Positions 35,511-47,625 of a DNA stretch of 64,000 bases are shown here, one piece after another. The DNA is taken from assembly GCA_963854835.1 (NCBI GenBank), contig OY978526.1, positions 66,378,765 to 66,442,764 on the forward strand, given 5' to 3'. This DNA comes from Megamerina dolium. Taxonomy: Eukaryota; Arthropoda; Insecta; Diptera; Megamerinidae. Below the pieces are notes generated by a model, which worked only from the letters and a program-made list of their open reading frames with translations, was not told the origin of the DNA and did not search any database. The position numbers were made by a program, and so were the translations under genes. Each line of letters starts with the position of its first letter. Position 1 is the first letter of the stretch.

Positions 35511-36110
35511 TATATTCGAAATGTCAGCTAAATACCTTAAGAAATGACAGTACCTGACATACAATTTTATCAATTTTTGTTCAAAATATTGCGATTTTGA
35601 GGGAGTACCATGAAATGCCATGAAATTCTGCATATATATGGATATGGATTGATGCATTGACAAATAATGGTAGTTTCCACGTAAATTTGTCGATTTCAGT
35701 TTGAAACAATGAACATTTTGCATGTGGACTATGTTCAATTATTAATGTTATACCTTAAAATTTTGTATGGAAAGCTATTTTGGTGAAAAAATTAGTTTAT
35801 TGAAATTTCAGTAATATGGATTAAAAAATAATATTAGGTTCAACACCAATATGTCGATATTCGCATGAGGACTATATTTATTTACGAATCATCTTAGAAA
35901 TTTCAGAAGCAGACATTAAAAAATAATAATGCCGTTCATAAAACTTTGTTGATTTTTGTTTAAAATAATAAACATTTTGTGTGCTGACTATGTTTAAACA
36001 TAAACGGAATGTTTTAAAATATTGAGTGGAGTGCTGTGCTAGTGAGCAAATAATAATTCTGAAATTTGAGTAAAATCTAGTGAAAAATCGTATAAAGTAA
36101 ATGAGAAACT
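35511..36110. repeat. Degenerate tandem repeat array (family X)
   Basis: About three to four degenerate units. Each has a CATACAAATTTGTCGATTT-like block, a TTTAAAA(C/T)AATGAACATTTT block, a TTTGTATGGGGACTATG-like block, then TTATTTATGAACGGAATG. Spacing is roughly 170-190 bp. No coding meaning. Confidence 0.5.
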
Positions 36111-37588
36111 TTCTTAAAAACAGTAATTAATAAAATAACTACAACAACTTTTCAATAATTTCAAGAAATACACAATCATGTTGAACTCAATTCAATTCAA
36201 TTCAATTCATATTAGTTGTATAAAATTCTATATGCCTTTAAAAAATATGAATAAAAATTATGTATGAAAAAGTGCACTTAATTGAAAGGTCACGAAATAC
36301 AGTAATACAAAAAAAAAAACGATTTAAAGTAAATAAATCATAAATAAAAATAGAACGAAAAAAAAATTGTTAAATATTTTATTAAAATTAAAACTATTAT
36401 GGTTATCAATAAAAAAAAAATTATAATTATATAATGTATACATAATCTCATTGATTGTTACTACAATACGGCTGCCATCAATTAGTATAATTATTGTATT
36501 ATTCATATTATATATTATTATAATTTCATATTATACTGATATAATAATCAAACAATTCATAAATTATTGATAATAATACTTATGCAATCAATATGTATAT
36601 ACATATATATATCAGTATACAGATATTATGAATAAGGCAAACAAATAAATTATTATATTACCATTCATAATAAATAGTATTATTAATAATTTTACAGCAG
36701 ATTAAAATATTCTCAAATATCTCAATTGGCTATTTAAATTAATTGATTTAAATTATTTCATATATTTCAAATTGTATTGTGAGGTTGTAAGGTTTAAATT
36801 TAAGTATATGGAAATTTTCTAAACCATTTTCTTTCTATACGAGTAGCTCTCTTAAAAAGTAAAATAAATTTTCCTTGCTAAATTGTTCACATTTTTGTAT
36901 AATTAAAATTAATTGTGGTAAATGTTGGTTTAAAGATTCTAATACCTTGATAATGAAATTTTCCTTTTAATTAGAGTGGAAATATCGTTTCTGACGAGCG
37001 CAGTTTAACCTAATATTAAAAACGGTTCTAGTGTCATCTGTAAAGATTTTTGTTTATTTTATTCTCTTCCTTGGACAATGGAAGCATAAATCCACATTAA
37101 ACCAATACTACATGTTAGTAAAATAATATATAACAATAACTAAATATATATTCCAATGGACATAACATATGTAGAGTATATTGCAAATTAAGAACAGCAA
37201 CAACAACAACATTTTATATTATTAAAAAATATCAGTAAAAAAATGAAGCAGAAAGGTAGGTAATGTAAATCGTAAATTATTGCATTAAAATGAATTCAAA
37301 CAATGCATATTGAGAGTTGAAATTACAGATCGCCGTCACCATTAACAACAAAAATTGAAAAGTAGGTATATATATATTTAAGTACTCGCATACGAGTATT
37401 CGTAAAAAAAAAAAAACAACATCAAGTTGAGTAGACGTGTAGATATATAAATTGTAATGTAGTTCAGCCAATGATGATAATAATGATGGTCGCAAAAATG
37501 AAAAGTATTTAAAAATATGTTATGGTTTTTTCTCCATATATTGTTTTCCTAGAAGTAGATACGTACTTGAAGTATGTATGATATGTGT
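36111..37588. other. Very AT-rich non-coding stretch, no gene seen
   Basis: Contains a pentanucleotide (AATTC)n run at 36184-36209 and many A/T tracts. Confidence 0.6.
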
Positions 37589-39342
37589 ACAGTAAACTCT
37601 CGCGTTATGACGTCGTAAGCACTTATTAATTTTAAGCCAATATCAAGATGGAAAGTCAACTTGATTCAGCATTTCCTCACTTCGCACACGGGCATTTTTC
37701 GTGTACTCTCGTATGATTTTTCCCTATATTTACCATTAACTTACAAAAAATGATACAATAACAATGTGTTGCTTCAGAGATAGAGAAGAAAGTCAAAGTT
37801 TTGATGTACATTCTCGACGTTTACAATAAAATTCTATAAAACAATGCTAAAGTTTTTTATATTCGCGCTTCAAAGTATATATTACAACTTGGTTTCAGGC
37901 AACTTATCTCAATATCAGTCTTGACTTTTCCCATATATGCCAATGCTATGAATTTTGAAATTTTGCACACTGGTAAATTTTAACTCAAATTAAAATTTAT
38001 ACTCAAGCTGGCGGCTTTACATAAGCAGGCAAAACAACTCGCATGTTCCTAAAAATGGTCTTCTGTTTCATCTATGACCTTTTTGCTGGACTCAAATCTT
38101 TCAGCTCGGAGTAATTTTTTCTTGTTTGGATATATAAAAATTTCGCATGATCTCAATATGGAGAATATTTTGGATACGGCAGTAATTCGTAGCACATTTC
38201 AAGCAACTCTGCTCTTGAGAAGTCGTTTTGGAACAATAAAAGCGAATAGTTTTGTGATATCTAAAATTTGATATACAGGGTAGACCATTTAGTGGTTTTT
38301 AATCGTGTATTATTTTTACAGTAACAGCTCTTTTCCACTAGAGCTATTGACAGGAAGTCAGTATCATATCTCAGCGGAACGAAACGAATCGCTTTAAGCT
38401 TAATGGAACTTAATATTTCCAAAGTCAGTGTTGTCTAACCTGAAGAGTGGGTGTATTGAAAATAAATTTTGGCTTGAATGGAGTACCCGCCCGCAAGTTT
38501 GTGAAAAAAGTTCGTGAGACTGGCATGCTAGTGGACAACACGATAATGTCAAATAATGTCTCAGGCATGATAATCGATTTTTTGTGTCCGGAAATTGAAG
38601 ACATGTACTTAGACGATCGCACACTCTATGCCACATTTTTTGCGCACCAATTTCATTAATCGGCGAAGCCAATTCGCCACATCGGAATTGCGATTTAATG
38701 CCATTAGACTTTTTTTGTGGGGTGTCATGAAGGACCACGAGGTAACCTTAAAAACATGTGAAATAATTTTATTTTTCATGACAACGAGTAATTTTCAAAA
38801 AAGGTAATAAAATTCACTATTTTCGAATTTCATCGTCTATAACCCAGTGAAATTTAGTCCGATCAAGACAAATAGTATATCGTCGGATGGAAAAAGACCA
38901 CACCTTTCGACACCTTTTCGGCGTGCAAATCATGGTTTTTGAAATTTTTTTCAGTCACTGAAGAAAGTGCCAAAAAAACAAAAACGTTTTCGCGAATATC
39001 TCGAAAACACTTTTTTTGGAAAAATCAATAAAGGTCACTCTGTTGATCAGCGGGCCATACTTAATATAGAAGACATGCTATTTTTAGATACATTTTTTTC
39101 TGTCGAATAGTGTTATCAATCATTCTTTTCCTGTCCATTTTTAATGGTTGTCAAAACAAAACTAATTCGAAACGTTTATTAAATTATACATGCCGACATC
39201 TCATGAATTTTTATTGGACATTTCATTCTGCTCTTAATGTTGCCTAATTCACCACTAATTATTGGTGGTAGTATAAATATTAGGTATAAGTTTCTTGATG
39301 TTCGTCCATCAAAACTCCTCTGTTATAGCGAGAACTGACTGT
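37589..39342. mobile_element. Possible non-autonomous pogo-like element (outer shell)
   Basis: The left end ACAGTAAACTCTCGCGTTAT and the right end, read inward, ACAGTCAGTTCTCGCTATAA form an imperfect inverted repeat with TA on each side. The CAGT...CTCGC...TTAT pattern recalls pogo/Tigger terminal repeats. No pogo-type transposase was recognised inside. A mariner remnant lies within. The end match is imperfect, so this could be coincidence. Confidence 0.35.
38275..38740 (+). mobile_element. Mariner-like element remnant
   Basis: The left end ACAGGGTAGACCATTTAGTG follows TA and is of the ACAGGGTGGxCCAT type. Transposase pieces on the plus strand are FVKKVRETGMLVDN (N-terminal domain), then PEIEDMYLDD, and finally a shifted frame with DLMPLDFFLWGVMKD. 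No right terminal repeat was found. The segment between the N-terminal domain and PEIEDM is deleted. Confidence 0.65.
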
Positions 39343-39409
39343 ATATAAATGTGTGATATGATTTTGTCTACGCCAGACTATTACATCACGCCCACTGTCT
39401 GGTGCCACC

Positions 39410-39447
39410 TTTATAGAAGGCGAATTCAACTCTGACTTGATCAGTCA
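39410..39447 (+). promoter_or_regulatory. Candidate core promoter: TATA-like box and initiator
   Basis: TTTATAGA begins at 39410, and the initiator-like TCAGTC (A at 39443) lies 33 bases downstream. This is close to the standard insect spacing. A pyrimidine-rich leader follows. The pair is suggestive only. Confidence 0.35.
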
Positions 39448-39885
39448 GCAGTCGATTCGTTGTTCTTGTTCTTCTTTTTTTTCATACTTATTTTTTTTTC
39501 TTGTAATTTTTCTCGACACGAACAGTGCGCGCATTTTTTATTATTATACATATTTTATTTTATACATATAGTTCGAGTGTTTTTTCTTTGTACAAAGTGA
39601 TGTACATCAGAAACAATCAGTTTGCAATTTACGTGCATTTCTCTTTCGTTAATTACGAAATTAAATAAATCAAAACTTGATTTAAACATACATTTTGAAT
39701 AATTGTATTGGCCACCAACGAAAGGCTTTACAATTTGGAAGTTAATGGAAAGTGTGCTAATGCGAATACATCAGCAACAGCAAGTAGTAGCAGCACCACC
39801 ATCACATCAACCATAACAACAACAACAACAATTAACTATAAGAACAAATGCAAGAAAATCAACAGCAGCAACGGCGACAACAACA
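39443..39885 (+). other. Candidate first exon of a host gene
   Basis: Begins at the initiator and ends at the donor ACA|GTAAGA. From 39699 to 39885 one frame is open and reads TTG-initiated ATNERLYNLEVNGKC, then serine/threonine/asparagine-rich sequence (TSATASSSST) ending SSNGDNN. Such low-complexity stretches are common in fly regulatory proteins. The weakness is that the frame has no ATG; the apparent start is TTG in GTATTGGCC, so either the exon is leader only or a base differs. A short ATG frame from 39745 (MESVLMRIHQQQQVVAAPP) could be an upstream ORF. A different open frame (39890-40111, glutamine/serine-rich) follows the donor. The gene is not recognised. Confidence 0.3.
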
Positions 39886-40202
39886 GTAAGATTTGTCATC
39901 AAGTATTGACAGCAATAATTTGATGTTGGAAAATATGACAACAGCAAAATATATCACCCGAAATGAACGAACTGATGGACATCATATTAGCTCAACCTCA
40001 TATAAGTGGATCAAGAGAAGTCCCTCATCCACAATAACATCATCAACAGAAGAAGCGCCAGCGGAACTTCAACAACAACAAAAATCCCACAGAATAAATA
40101 ATCTCACATGATCGACAACAAGTAGATTTTTTTATATTTTATAATTTATTATTTCTTATTTAAAAATAACGATTAATTAAAAATGATTTTAATTTATTAA
40201 AG

Positions 40203-40250
40203 GTCAAGAAGCAGCCGGTAATGCAAACACATCGGTACAACTCAACCAAG
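40203..40250 (+). other. Candidate 48-nt second exon
   Basis: The acceptor is TTTATTAAAG (AG at 40201-40202) and the donor is AAG|GTATGAG. In the phase set by the candidate first exon it reads S/QEAAGNANTSVQLNQ with no stop and leaves one base over. The 317-bp intron before it is a normal size for flies. The acceptor pyrimidine tract is weak. Confidence 0.3.
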
Positions 40251-40475
40251 GTATGAGCCCACCGGCATCTCTCTCAAACGTTCAGATATTTATAAATGTA
40301 TGCGTGTTATATAAACATTTAAATACATTAAGTATATTCGTATAAACTGCTTTTTTTTTGTTTTTACTATTTTCATTGCTCTCATTGGCGTTGAATTCTT
40401 GTTACTCTATTCATTCATACATCGTATACATAGGTATACATGTAAATTCATGTGTACCTATATATGTAAGAATAT

Positions 40476-42370
40476 TTATACCCTGCATAATGCAATATGC
40501 ATGGTATATTCATTTCGGTCAGATGTTTGTGTCCACTTGAAGGAATCTCCGGAGATATAGATATATATTCGTGATCAGCGTCGATTAAATTTTCGATTTA
40601 ACGATGTCCGTCCTTCCGTCCGTCCGTCCGTCCGTCTGTCTGTCACCTGGCTGGTTCGCACGATAACTTGAGTAAATATTGAGCTATTTCGACGAAATTT
40701 GGCACAAGTAACCTATGATCCAAGGGTACGGAGGGGATTGATATTGGGCATGATCGGTCAATAGCCACGCCCACACCAAGCATTCAAAGCGACTAACCTC
40801 GGAATTTTCAAAATCTTTAACTTGCTATAACTCACATAATATACCACTTGGGACAACAATATTTTGCACATAGAGTTATATTATACTACTATATAACCTC
40901 GCCAAAAGTGGGTGAGCCACGCCTACTTTCTAGCGTAGCTCCCATACAAAGTGTCTGTACTTCTTTTAAATTGAAACTGCTGTAACTTCTACTTCTGTCT
41001 AGAATAACCATAATTGACACTTAGATTAACATGGCAGTCAGAAATAATATGGCAGAAAATCAATGTGCCACGCCCACTCCTTTTTGGGTCTGCCATACAA
41101 AGTTGCGGAAATTAAAAAAAATGTTACCGGTTATAACTTGCAAACTATTCAGCGTAGAATAACGAGATTTAGGGTGTGGATTAGTATTATACGAGCAACT
41201 GGGTTCACAGGAAATGGGCGCACCACGCCCACTGTTTATCGTAGCCCCCATACAAATTTTAAATTGAAACAGCTGTAACTTCTACAATCTTCTGTCTAGA
41301 ATAACCATAATTGACACTTAAATTAATATCGTAGTCGGTAATAATCTGGCAGAAAATCAGTGTGTCATGGCCACGCCTTCATGGGGCTCCCATACAAAGT
41401 CGAAGGAATTAAACTAAAAATTTTAAGCTCCATAACTTACAAACCATTTAGCCTAGGACAACGAGATTTAAGGTATGGATTATTATTGTATGAGCAATTA
41501 GGCTCACAGGAAATGGGCGCACCACGCCCACTGTTTATCGTAGCTCCCATACAAATTTTAAATTGAAACAGCTAGAATAACCATAATTGACACTTAAATT
41601 AATATCGTAATCGGAAATAATCTGGCAGAAAATCAGTGTGTCATGGCCACGCCTTCATGGGGCTCCCATACAAAGTCGAAGGAATTAAACTAAAAATTTT
41701 AAGCTCCATAACTTACAAACCATTTAGCATAGGACAACAAGATTTAAGGTATGGATTAGTATTGTACGAGCAACTCGGCTAACAGGAAATGGGCGCGCCA
41801 CGCCCACTGCTTATCGTAGCCCCTGTACAAAATGAGTGAAATTTTTTAAATTAAAATAGCTGTAACTTCTGCATACTTCTGTGTAGAATAACCATAATCG
41901 ACACTTAGATTAACATGGTAATTGGAAATAATCTGGCAACATGCCACGCCCACTTCTTAATGGGGCTACCATACAAAGTTGCGAAAATTTTAAAAAAATT
42001 TAAACCGCTGTATCTTACGAACTATTCAACGTAGGACAAACAAATTTAAGGTGTGGATTAATATTGAACAATTAATTGGATTTACAAGAAAGAGGCAAGC
42101 CACGCCAACTTTTTATATAGCTATCATACTAAGTCTCAGAATTATCTTAAAAACCTCCTTTAAATTATCCCTTTTAGAACTCTCATAACATACAAAGTAC
42201 TTCGTCAAAGTCAACCATATTTCCGGTGTAAATTAGTAGTATATGCAAGAATTGTTTTTCAAAAAGTGGAACTAAAAGAAAAAGATGGATATTTGAGTAA
42301 ACTTTTTATATATATATCTACATATGCAGGGTATAATTTGGTCGGACCCAGCCGACTATAAGGAGATTTT
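40476..42370 (+). mobile_element. DINE-like element, copy C (longest)
   Basis: TTATACCCTGCATA left end, (CCGT)n with one CCTT variant near 40607-40642, and TATGCAGGGTATA with the hairpin variant GTCGGA-CCCA-GCCGAC near the right end. CCACGCC boxes occur near 40766, 40917, 41068, 41222, 41372, 41521, 41646, 41801, 41943 and 42101. This is two more core units than copy A. It lies 225 bp past the candidate 48-nt exon. Confidence 0.8.
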
Positions 42371-42549
42371 TTATGTTTCATATTTTTACAACATGCCTTG
42401 CATTATTACATTGTTGAAATACATTCCATTTAGCCATAGTGCATATATACGTAAAAATATACAATATATTTGTGTATGTCCAATACACTATACCGCTGTA
42501 TCTTCTGTTTTTATTTTCTTTCTCCACACTACTTACTATCCATAGAATT

Positions 42550-42590
42550 ATTTTATTTTTTTCATTTTATAAATTCCATAGCAGGTAAGC
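42550..42590 (+). promoter_or_regulatory. Candidate recursive splice site (ratchet point)
   Basis: A T-rich tract (TTTTATTTTTTTCATTTTAT) leads to CCATAGCAG|GTAAGC, with the AG at 42583-42584 touching the GT at 42585-42586. A zero-length exon of this AG|GTAAG form is the hallmark of recursive splicing in large Drosophila introns. Confidence 0.35.
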
Positions 42591-42599
42591 ATTTAAAAA

Positions 42600-44542
42600 T
42601 ATTTTTATTATTATTATTATTATTGTTACTGTTGCTGTGTTTGTTTTTCTTTCCGTTTTAATAGCCACCGTCAATTTAATTGTAAATGCATACACTTAAC
42701 CAACTACATTCATCTATGGTATGTAGCTCTACTTTAGCAGATATTCTGTTGTTATTCAAAAAGAATTTAATACACGGTAGCTTCATTTCACATAATAATA
42801 TGAACCATGGTAAAAACGTTGCTTGCTGATGGTGATAGTAAATAATAGTCTATTATTATAAAAATTATAATATAGTTTAAGAAAAATAATGAATATGTAA
42901 TTAAAAATTATTTTTTTGTATCACCACATTTGTCGGATGGTATGTAACATATTTCAGTGGTGTTCATGTTAAAGTAAATTGAATTCAATGCTAAGAACAG
43001 GTAAGATCCGCTTCGCCGTGCACTTAGAAACGTATTTTGATATACAATATATACAATTTCTGAAAATGCATACAAGAAATAATTAACGTGGATCATACTC
43101 ATTTTTGTCACGACCACATTGTCTTGGCATTCAAAGCTTCATTAGTAGCGGTAGTGATGCATTTCAAAGTCGTTGTTACATTTTACTTTGCATGTCATTT
43201 GGAAATTTCCACCTCTAATTGAATATAAAATTCAGGTTAGAATGGTATAACCCTGAGTTACTGAGTAAAGTAGTCAAATCTGTAATCGGAGGTTAATAAC
43301 AACTTCATTCATTTTCATTTGAATATAAAATATTTGCTAATAGGTTATAAAATGACAAATTTAGGACATTTTATATGTTTTTCGGGTGACTCAAAAATTT
43401 TTTAATGGTGTCTGGATGCTCTCAAGGTACTTTTTCAATGTATACGCTATTCTCCGACCTATCAAATTAAATATAAATGAAAATTTTCGAATAGTCAATT
43501 TGAAGCTGAGCTCTTATGATGATCTTTGAAAGAGCCTCCTTATTGGTTTTCAAATTATTCTGCTGTAGACTTTTTAATTATATTAGTTGTCGCTAAATTT
43601 ATTTCACTGTGTGAATAAATCGATATATTTCTACATCAAAAAATAAATTGTTAGTGATCTGGCATTGTCAAGGCAAAGGACGATGCACGCATAAGCATTT
43701 TGATTTTGGTGAAAACTTAAGGCAAACAAATGGATTCTCCAGATGACTAATTGAACCTGGCCTTTTCTTCGGAAACAAAGTTTATTAACTTGTTTTGAAT
43801 TCCTTTCGTTGGTCTTTCTAGGGGTCACCTTGGTCATTTCTTACGACTCCAAAAGCTATTGAATTTTTTGGAGCATTTCTTGTATCAATTTTTTTCGTCA
43901 AATTATGTGGAGCCCAACGTCTGCTAAATTGTAATGTAAAATATTTTCTAATCGACTTTTATTACTTTAATTTTTTTTTTTTGAGACGCTAATAAAGCAA
44001 AACTTTCTAGCGTAATTTTTATAGGTTGATGATGTGAATCCTCGACATATATTCATTAAAGAATCATTAAGGAAACAAGGAAGCAAGATATGCTTGTAAT
44101 AAAGTCCAATTTATTTATAAAACAGACATAAAGAAAAATTAAAATTATTGTTAAATTAAAAAAAAAAAAAAAAAAAAATTAGTTGATAATCAAAAGCGAT
44201 AGAAAATTGTACCAAAAAGTGGCAACACCAAGAAAGATCATGTGACAATTTGCGTTAAAAGTTTACAAATGTGTACCAAATACAACACATAGAGCAAAGT
44301 TAAGTACATATAACAATGAAGTGTGAGAAAAACTAACGAAAACATAATCTTAACAATAATAATTACATTAAGAATATTTGCTTCATAGCATAGTGCTAAT
44401 TATATGCACGTAACAGTAGAATAAGTTGTTGTTACTTTAAGATAAGATTTAATTGCAATACTTAATATTTAGTTTCTTCTCTCTCTCAATCTCTCTCTCT
44501 CTCTCTCTCTCTCTCTATTGTATTGTACATATAATTTTTATT
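42600..44542. other. AT-rich non-coding stretch with microsatellites
   Basis: (TTA)n at 42601-42622, a poly-A run at 44158-44178 and (CT)n at 44490-44516. A minus-strand frame near 43631-43837 was examined and not assigned. Confidence 0.6.
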
Positions 44543-46116
44543 AAAAAATCTCCTTACAGTCGGCTGGGGCCGACCAAACTATACCCTGCATATGTAGATT
44601 TATATATAAAAAGTTTACTCGAATATCCAATTTTTCTTTTATTTCCACTTTTCGAGAAACAATTTTTGCATATACTACTGAAGTAAAAGGATTTTAAGAT
44701 AATTCCGAGGCTTAATATGGGAGCTATATAAAAAGTGGGCGTGGCTTACCACTTTCTAGTAAATCCAATTAATTTTTCAATGTTAATCCACACCTTAAAT
44801 TTGGTGTCCTACGTTGAATAGTTTCTAAGTTATGGTGGTTAACATTTTTGTTTAATTTCCTCAACTTTGTATGGGAGCCCCAATAAGAAGTGGGCGTGGT
44901 ACGCTGATTTTTCGCCAGATTATTTCCGACTACGATATTAATTTAAGTGTCAATTATGGTTATTATAGGCATAAGATTGCCTAAGTTACAGCTGTTTCAA
45001 TTTAAAATTTGTATGGGGGCTACGATAAACACTGGGCGTGGTGCGCCCATTTTCTGTGAGCCTAGTTGCTCGTACAATACTAATCCATACCCTAAGTCTC
45101 GTTGTCCTAGGCTAAATGGTTTGTAAGCTATGGAGCTTAAAATTTTAGTTTAATTCACTCGACTTTGTATGGGAGACCCATGAAGGAGTGGGCGTGGCAC
45201 ACTGATTTTCTGCCAGATTTTTGCCGACTACGATATTAATTTAAGTGTCAATTATGGTTATTCTAGACAGAAGATTGCCGAAGTTACAGCTGTTTCAATT
45301 TAAAATTTGTATGGGGGCTACGATAAACACTGGGCGTGGTGCGCCCATTTTCTGTGAGCCTAGTTGCTCGTACAATACTAATCCACACCTTAAATCTCGT
45401 TATTCTACGCTGAATAGTTTGCAAGTTATAACCGGTAACATTTTTTTAAATTTCCGCAACTTTGTATGGGAGACCCAAAAAGGAGTGGGCGTGGCACATT
45501 GATTTTCTGCCATATTATTTCTAACTACCGTGTTAATCTTAATGTAAATTATGGTTATTCTAGACAGAAGATTGTAGAAGTTACAGCAGTTTCAATTTAA
45601 AAGAAGTACAGACACTTTGTATGGGAGCTACGCTAGAAAGTGGGCGTGTCTCATCCACTTTTGGTGAGGTTATATAGTAGTATAATATAACTCTATGTGC
45701 AAAATATGGTTGTCCCAAGTAGTATATTGTGTGAGTTATAGCAAGTTAAAGATTTTGAAAATTCCGAGGTTAGGCGCTTTGAATGCTTGGTGTGGGCGTG
45801 GCTATTGACCGATCATGCCCAATATCAATCCCCTCCGTACCCTTGGATCATAGATTACTTATGCCAAATTTCATCGAAATAGCTCAATATTTACTCAAGT
45901 TATCGTGCGAACCAGCCAGGTGACAGACAGACGGACGGACGGACGGACGGACGGACGGACGGACGGACGGACGGACGGACATCGTTAAATCGAAAATTTA
46001 ATCGACGCTGATCACGAATATATATCCATGTCTATATCTCCGGAGATTCCTTCAAGTGGACACAAACATCTGACCGAAATGAATATACCATGCATATTGC
46101 ATTATGCAGGGTATAA
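44543..46116 (-). mobile_element. DINE-like element, copy D
   Basis: Full copy in reverse: AATCTCC tail, hairpin GTCGGC-TGGG-GCCGAC, TATACCCTGCATA, the core with GTGGGCGTGG boxes about 150 bp apart, (GGAC)n at about 45929-45980 (the largest of the set), then GACGCTGATCACG and the TATGCAGGGTATAA end. It lies about 2.2 kb from copy C in the opposite orientation. Confidence 0.8.
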
Positions 46117-47279
46117 AAACACAAGAATGAAAGTAATAATATAACTGAAAATAAACTAAAGTTTGCTTTACAAATTTTATTAATTAATTTTATTATTTCT
46201 TTGCCATCTAAAGTGCCTCTTTTCGAGCAAAAGTATTTTAATTTTATACATATATTTTTTCTGAGAATTTTTATTTGTTTTTTTATGCAATTGTTACAAG
46301 TTTGCATTGGGCTATTCACTTTAAGTATTTGTTTACTTTAAAAAAGCGTTACAATTTTTTTAAATCCTTGCAATACACACGAAGTAACAAAGAACTATGC
46401 GTATTTATTAGCCAAGAAATAGAAATAAATACTGTAGAAATCAGAAGAAAGGATCATAGATATAATAAAGGGTCCGAAATGAAAAAAAAAGATTAATTTG
46501 TCAGATATTGCTTTGATTGAGAATAAAAAACAAACAACAAACCCGGAGATAATGTAAATTCCGTTTAAATTTGACACTCCTAAAAATATTGGAATAGCAT
46601 CGTGTAGTTAAAATTTTTCACAACTATTATTGTTTAATATATGGAAGTCTCCTATTAAGTACGACTTATATATAAAGTTAAAAAAATATATATTAAATAA
46701 TATCATGTGCACCCACAACACTTCAACAGGAGCATATGGCCTTTGCTAAAAATTGAATAAAAATTATTTTCCATAGAAATTTCTTTGTTCGTGATACACT
46801 TCTGTCACTGACACATGGGAATAATACTATAGTATGAGTACTATAGAGTATAAACATAAAAGAAAACAAAAAAAAAAAAAAAGTGAAAACGCTTTATTAT
46901 TATCTCCTCCTTCATTGACTTTATAAAATATTATTCGCCACTAAGGAATTTTATATGAATATAGTATGAGATAGTATTTGTATGGATGTCTCCGTATATT
47001 AATATATTAGGTACATTATGTGCATAGGAGGTATAAACGATAATGTAAGTCACTTTGCTTATAAATATTTTTAAACTTAATATTCTCTTTAATTAATATT
47101 GTCATTATCTTATTTATGTGCATTGTGCTGGATTTTATCTGCTGTAAACAATTGACCAAAAACCAAAGTCTCAAAAAACCTTTCCCAAATTATTCTTTTA
47201 GTATTTTTGGACATATTAAATTTGTATATTTATTTAGATATTCTTTTTTACTTATTTATATATATTTATTTATTAATAC
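46117..47279. other. AT-rich non-coding stretch, no gene seen
   Basis: No recognisable feature. Poly-A at 46868-46882. Confidence 0.6.
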
Positions 47280-47625
47280 GAAAAAAATGTAAATTTCGCT
47301 ACCCTCTTGTTCACCCTGGCAGGCTGAGTAATACCCCAGCTGGTTGCCGTATAAAATGAACGTGAAAACACCTGCAAATTGACAAATAATCCTGTAGTTG
47401 CTAAGAAAATGGCTCTAGAGAAATTAAATCTAAGGCCGCCCTCCATTAATTTTTCATCAACACTTTTTCCCATTAAACATACCGCTACACTTACCCGTTG
47501 GAGAAGCTTCTGAACAAAATTCCGATTTTTAAAAAAATTTGCTCTTGGGGATAAAATATATGACCGACCGCCATTCATTCTACCTTTACTCATTAAGGAG
47601 GTGTCCATATAAAATGTTCGAAAAT
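47280..47625 (+). repeat. Degenerate dispersed repeat (family Y)
   Basis: Two degenerate units with blocks CCATATAAAATG, TGCAAATTGACAAATAATCC, CTCTAGAGAAATTAAATCTA and CTCCATTAATTTTTC, then CTTACCC. The same blocks occur near 54.6-55.3 and 60.5-61.2 kb. Confidence 0.5.

Noticed and set aside
43631..43837. Minus-strand frame ending LCLDNARSLTI, like a mariner second-Asp motif
   Set aside because: One short word only. The neighbouring catalytic motifs and terminal repeats were not found.
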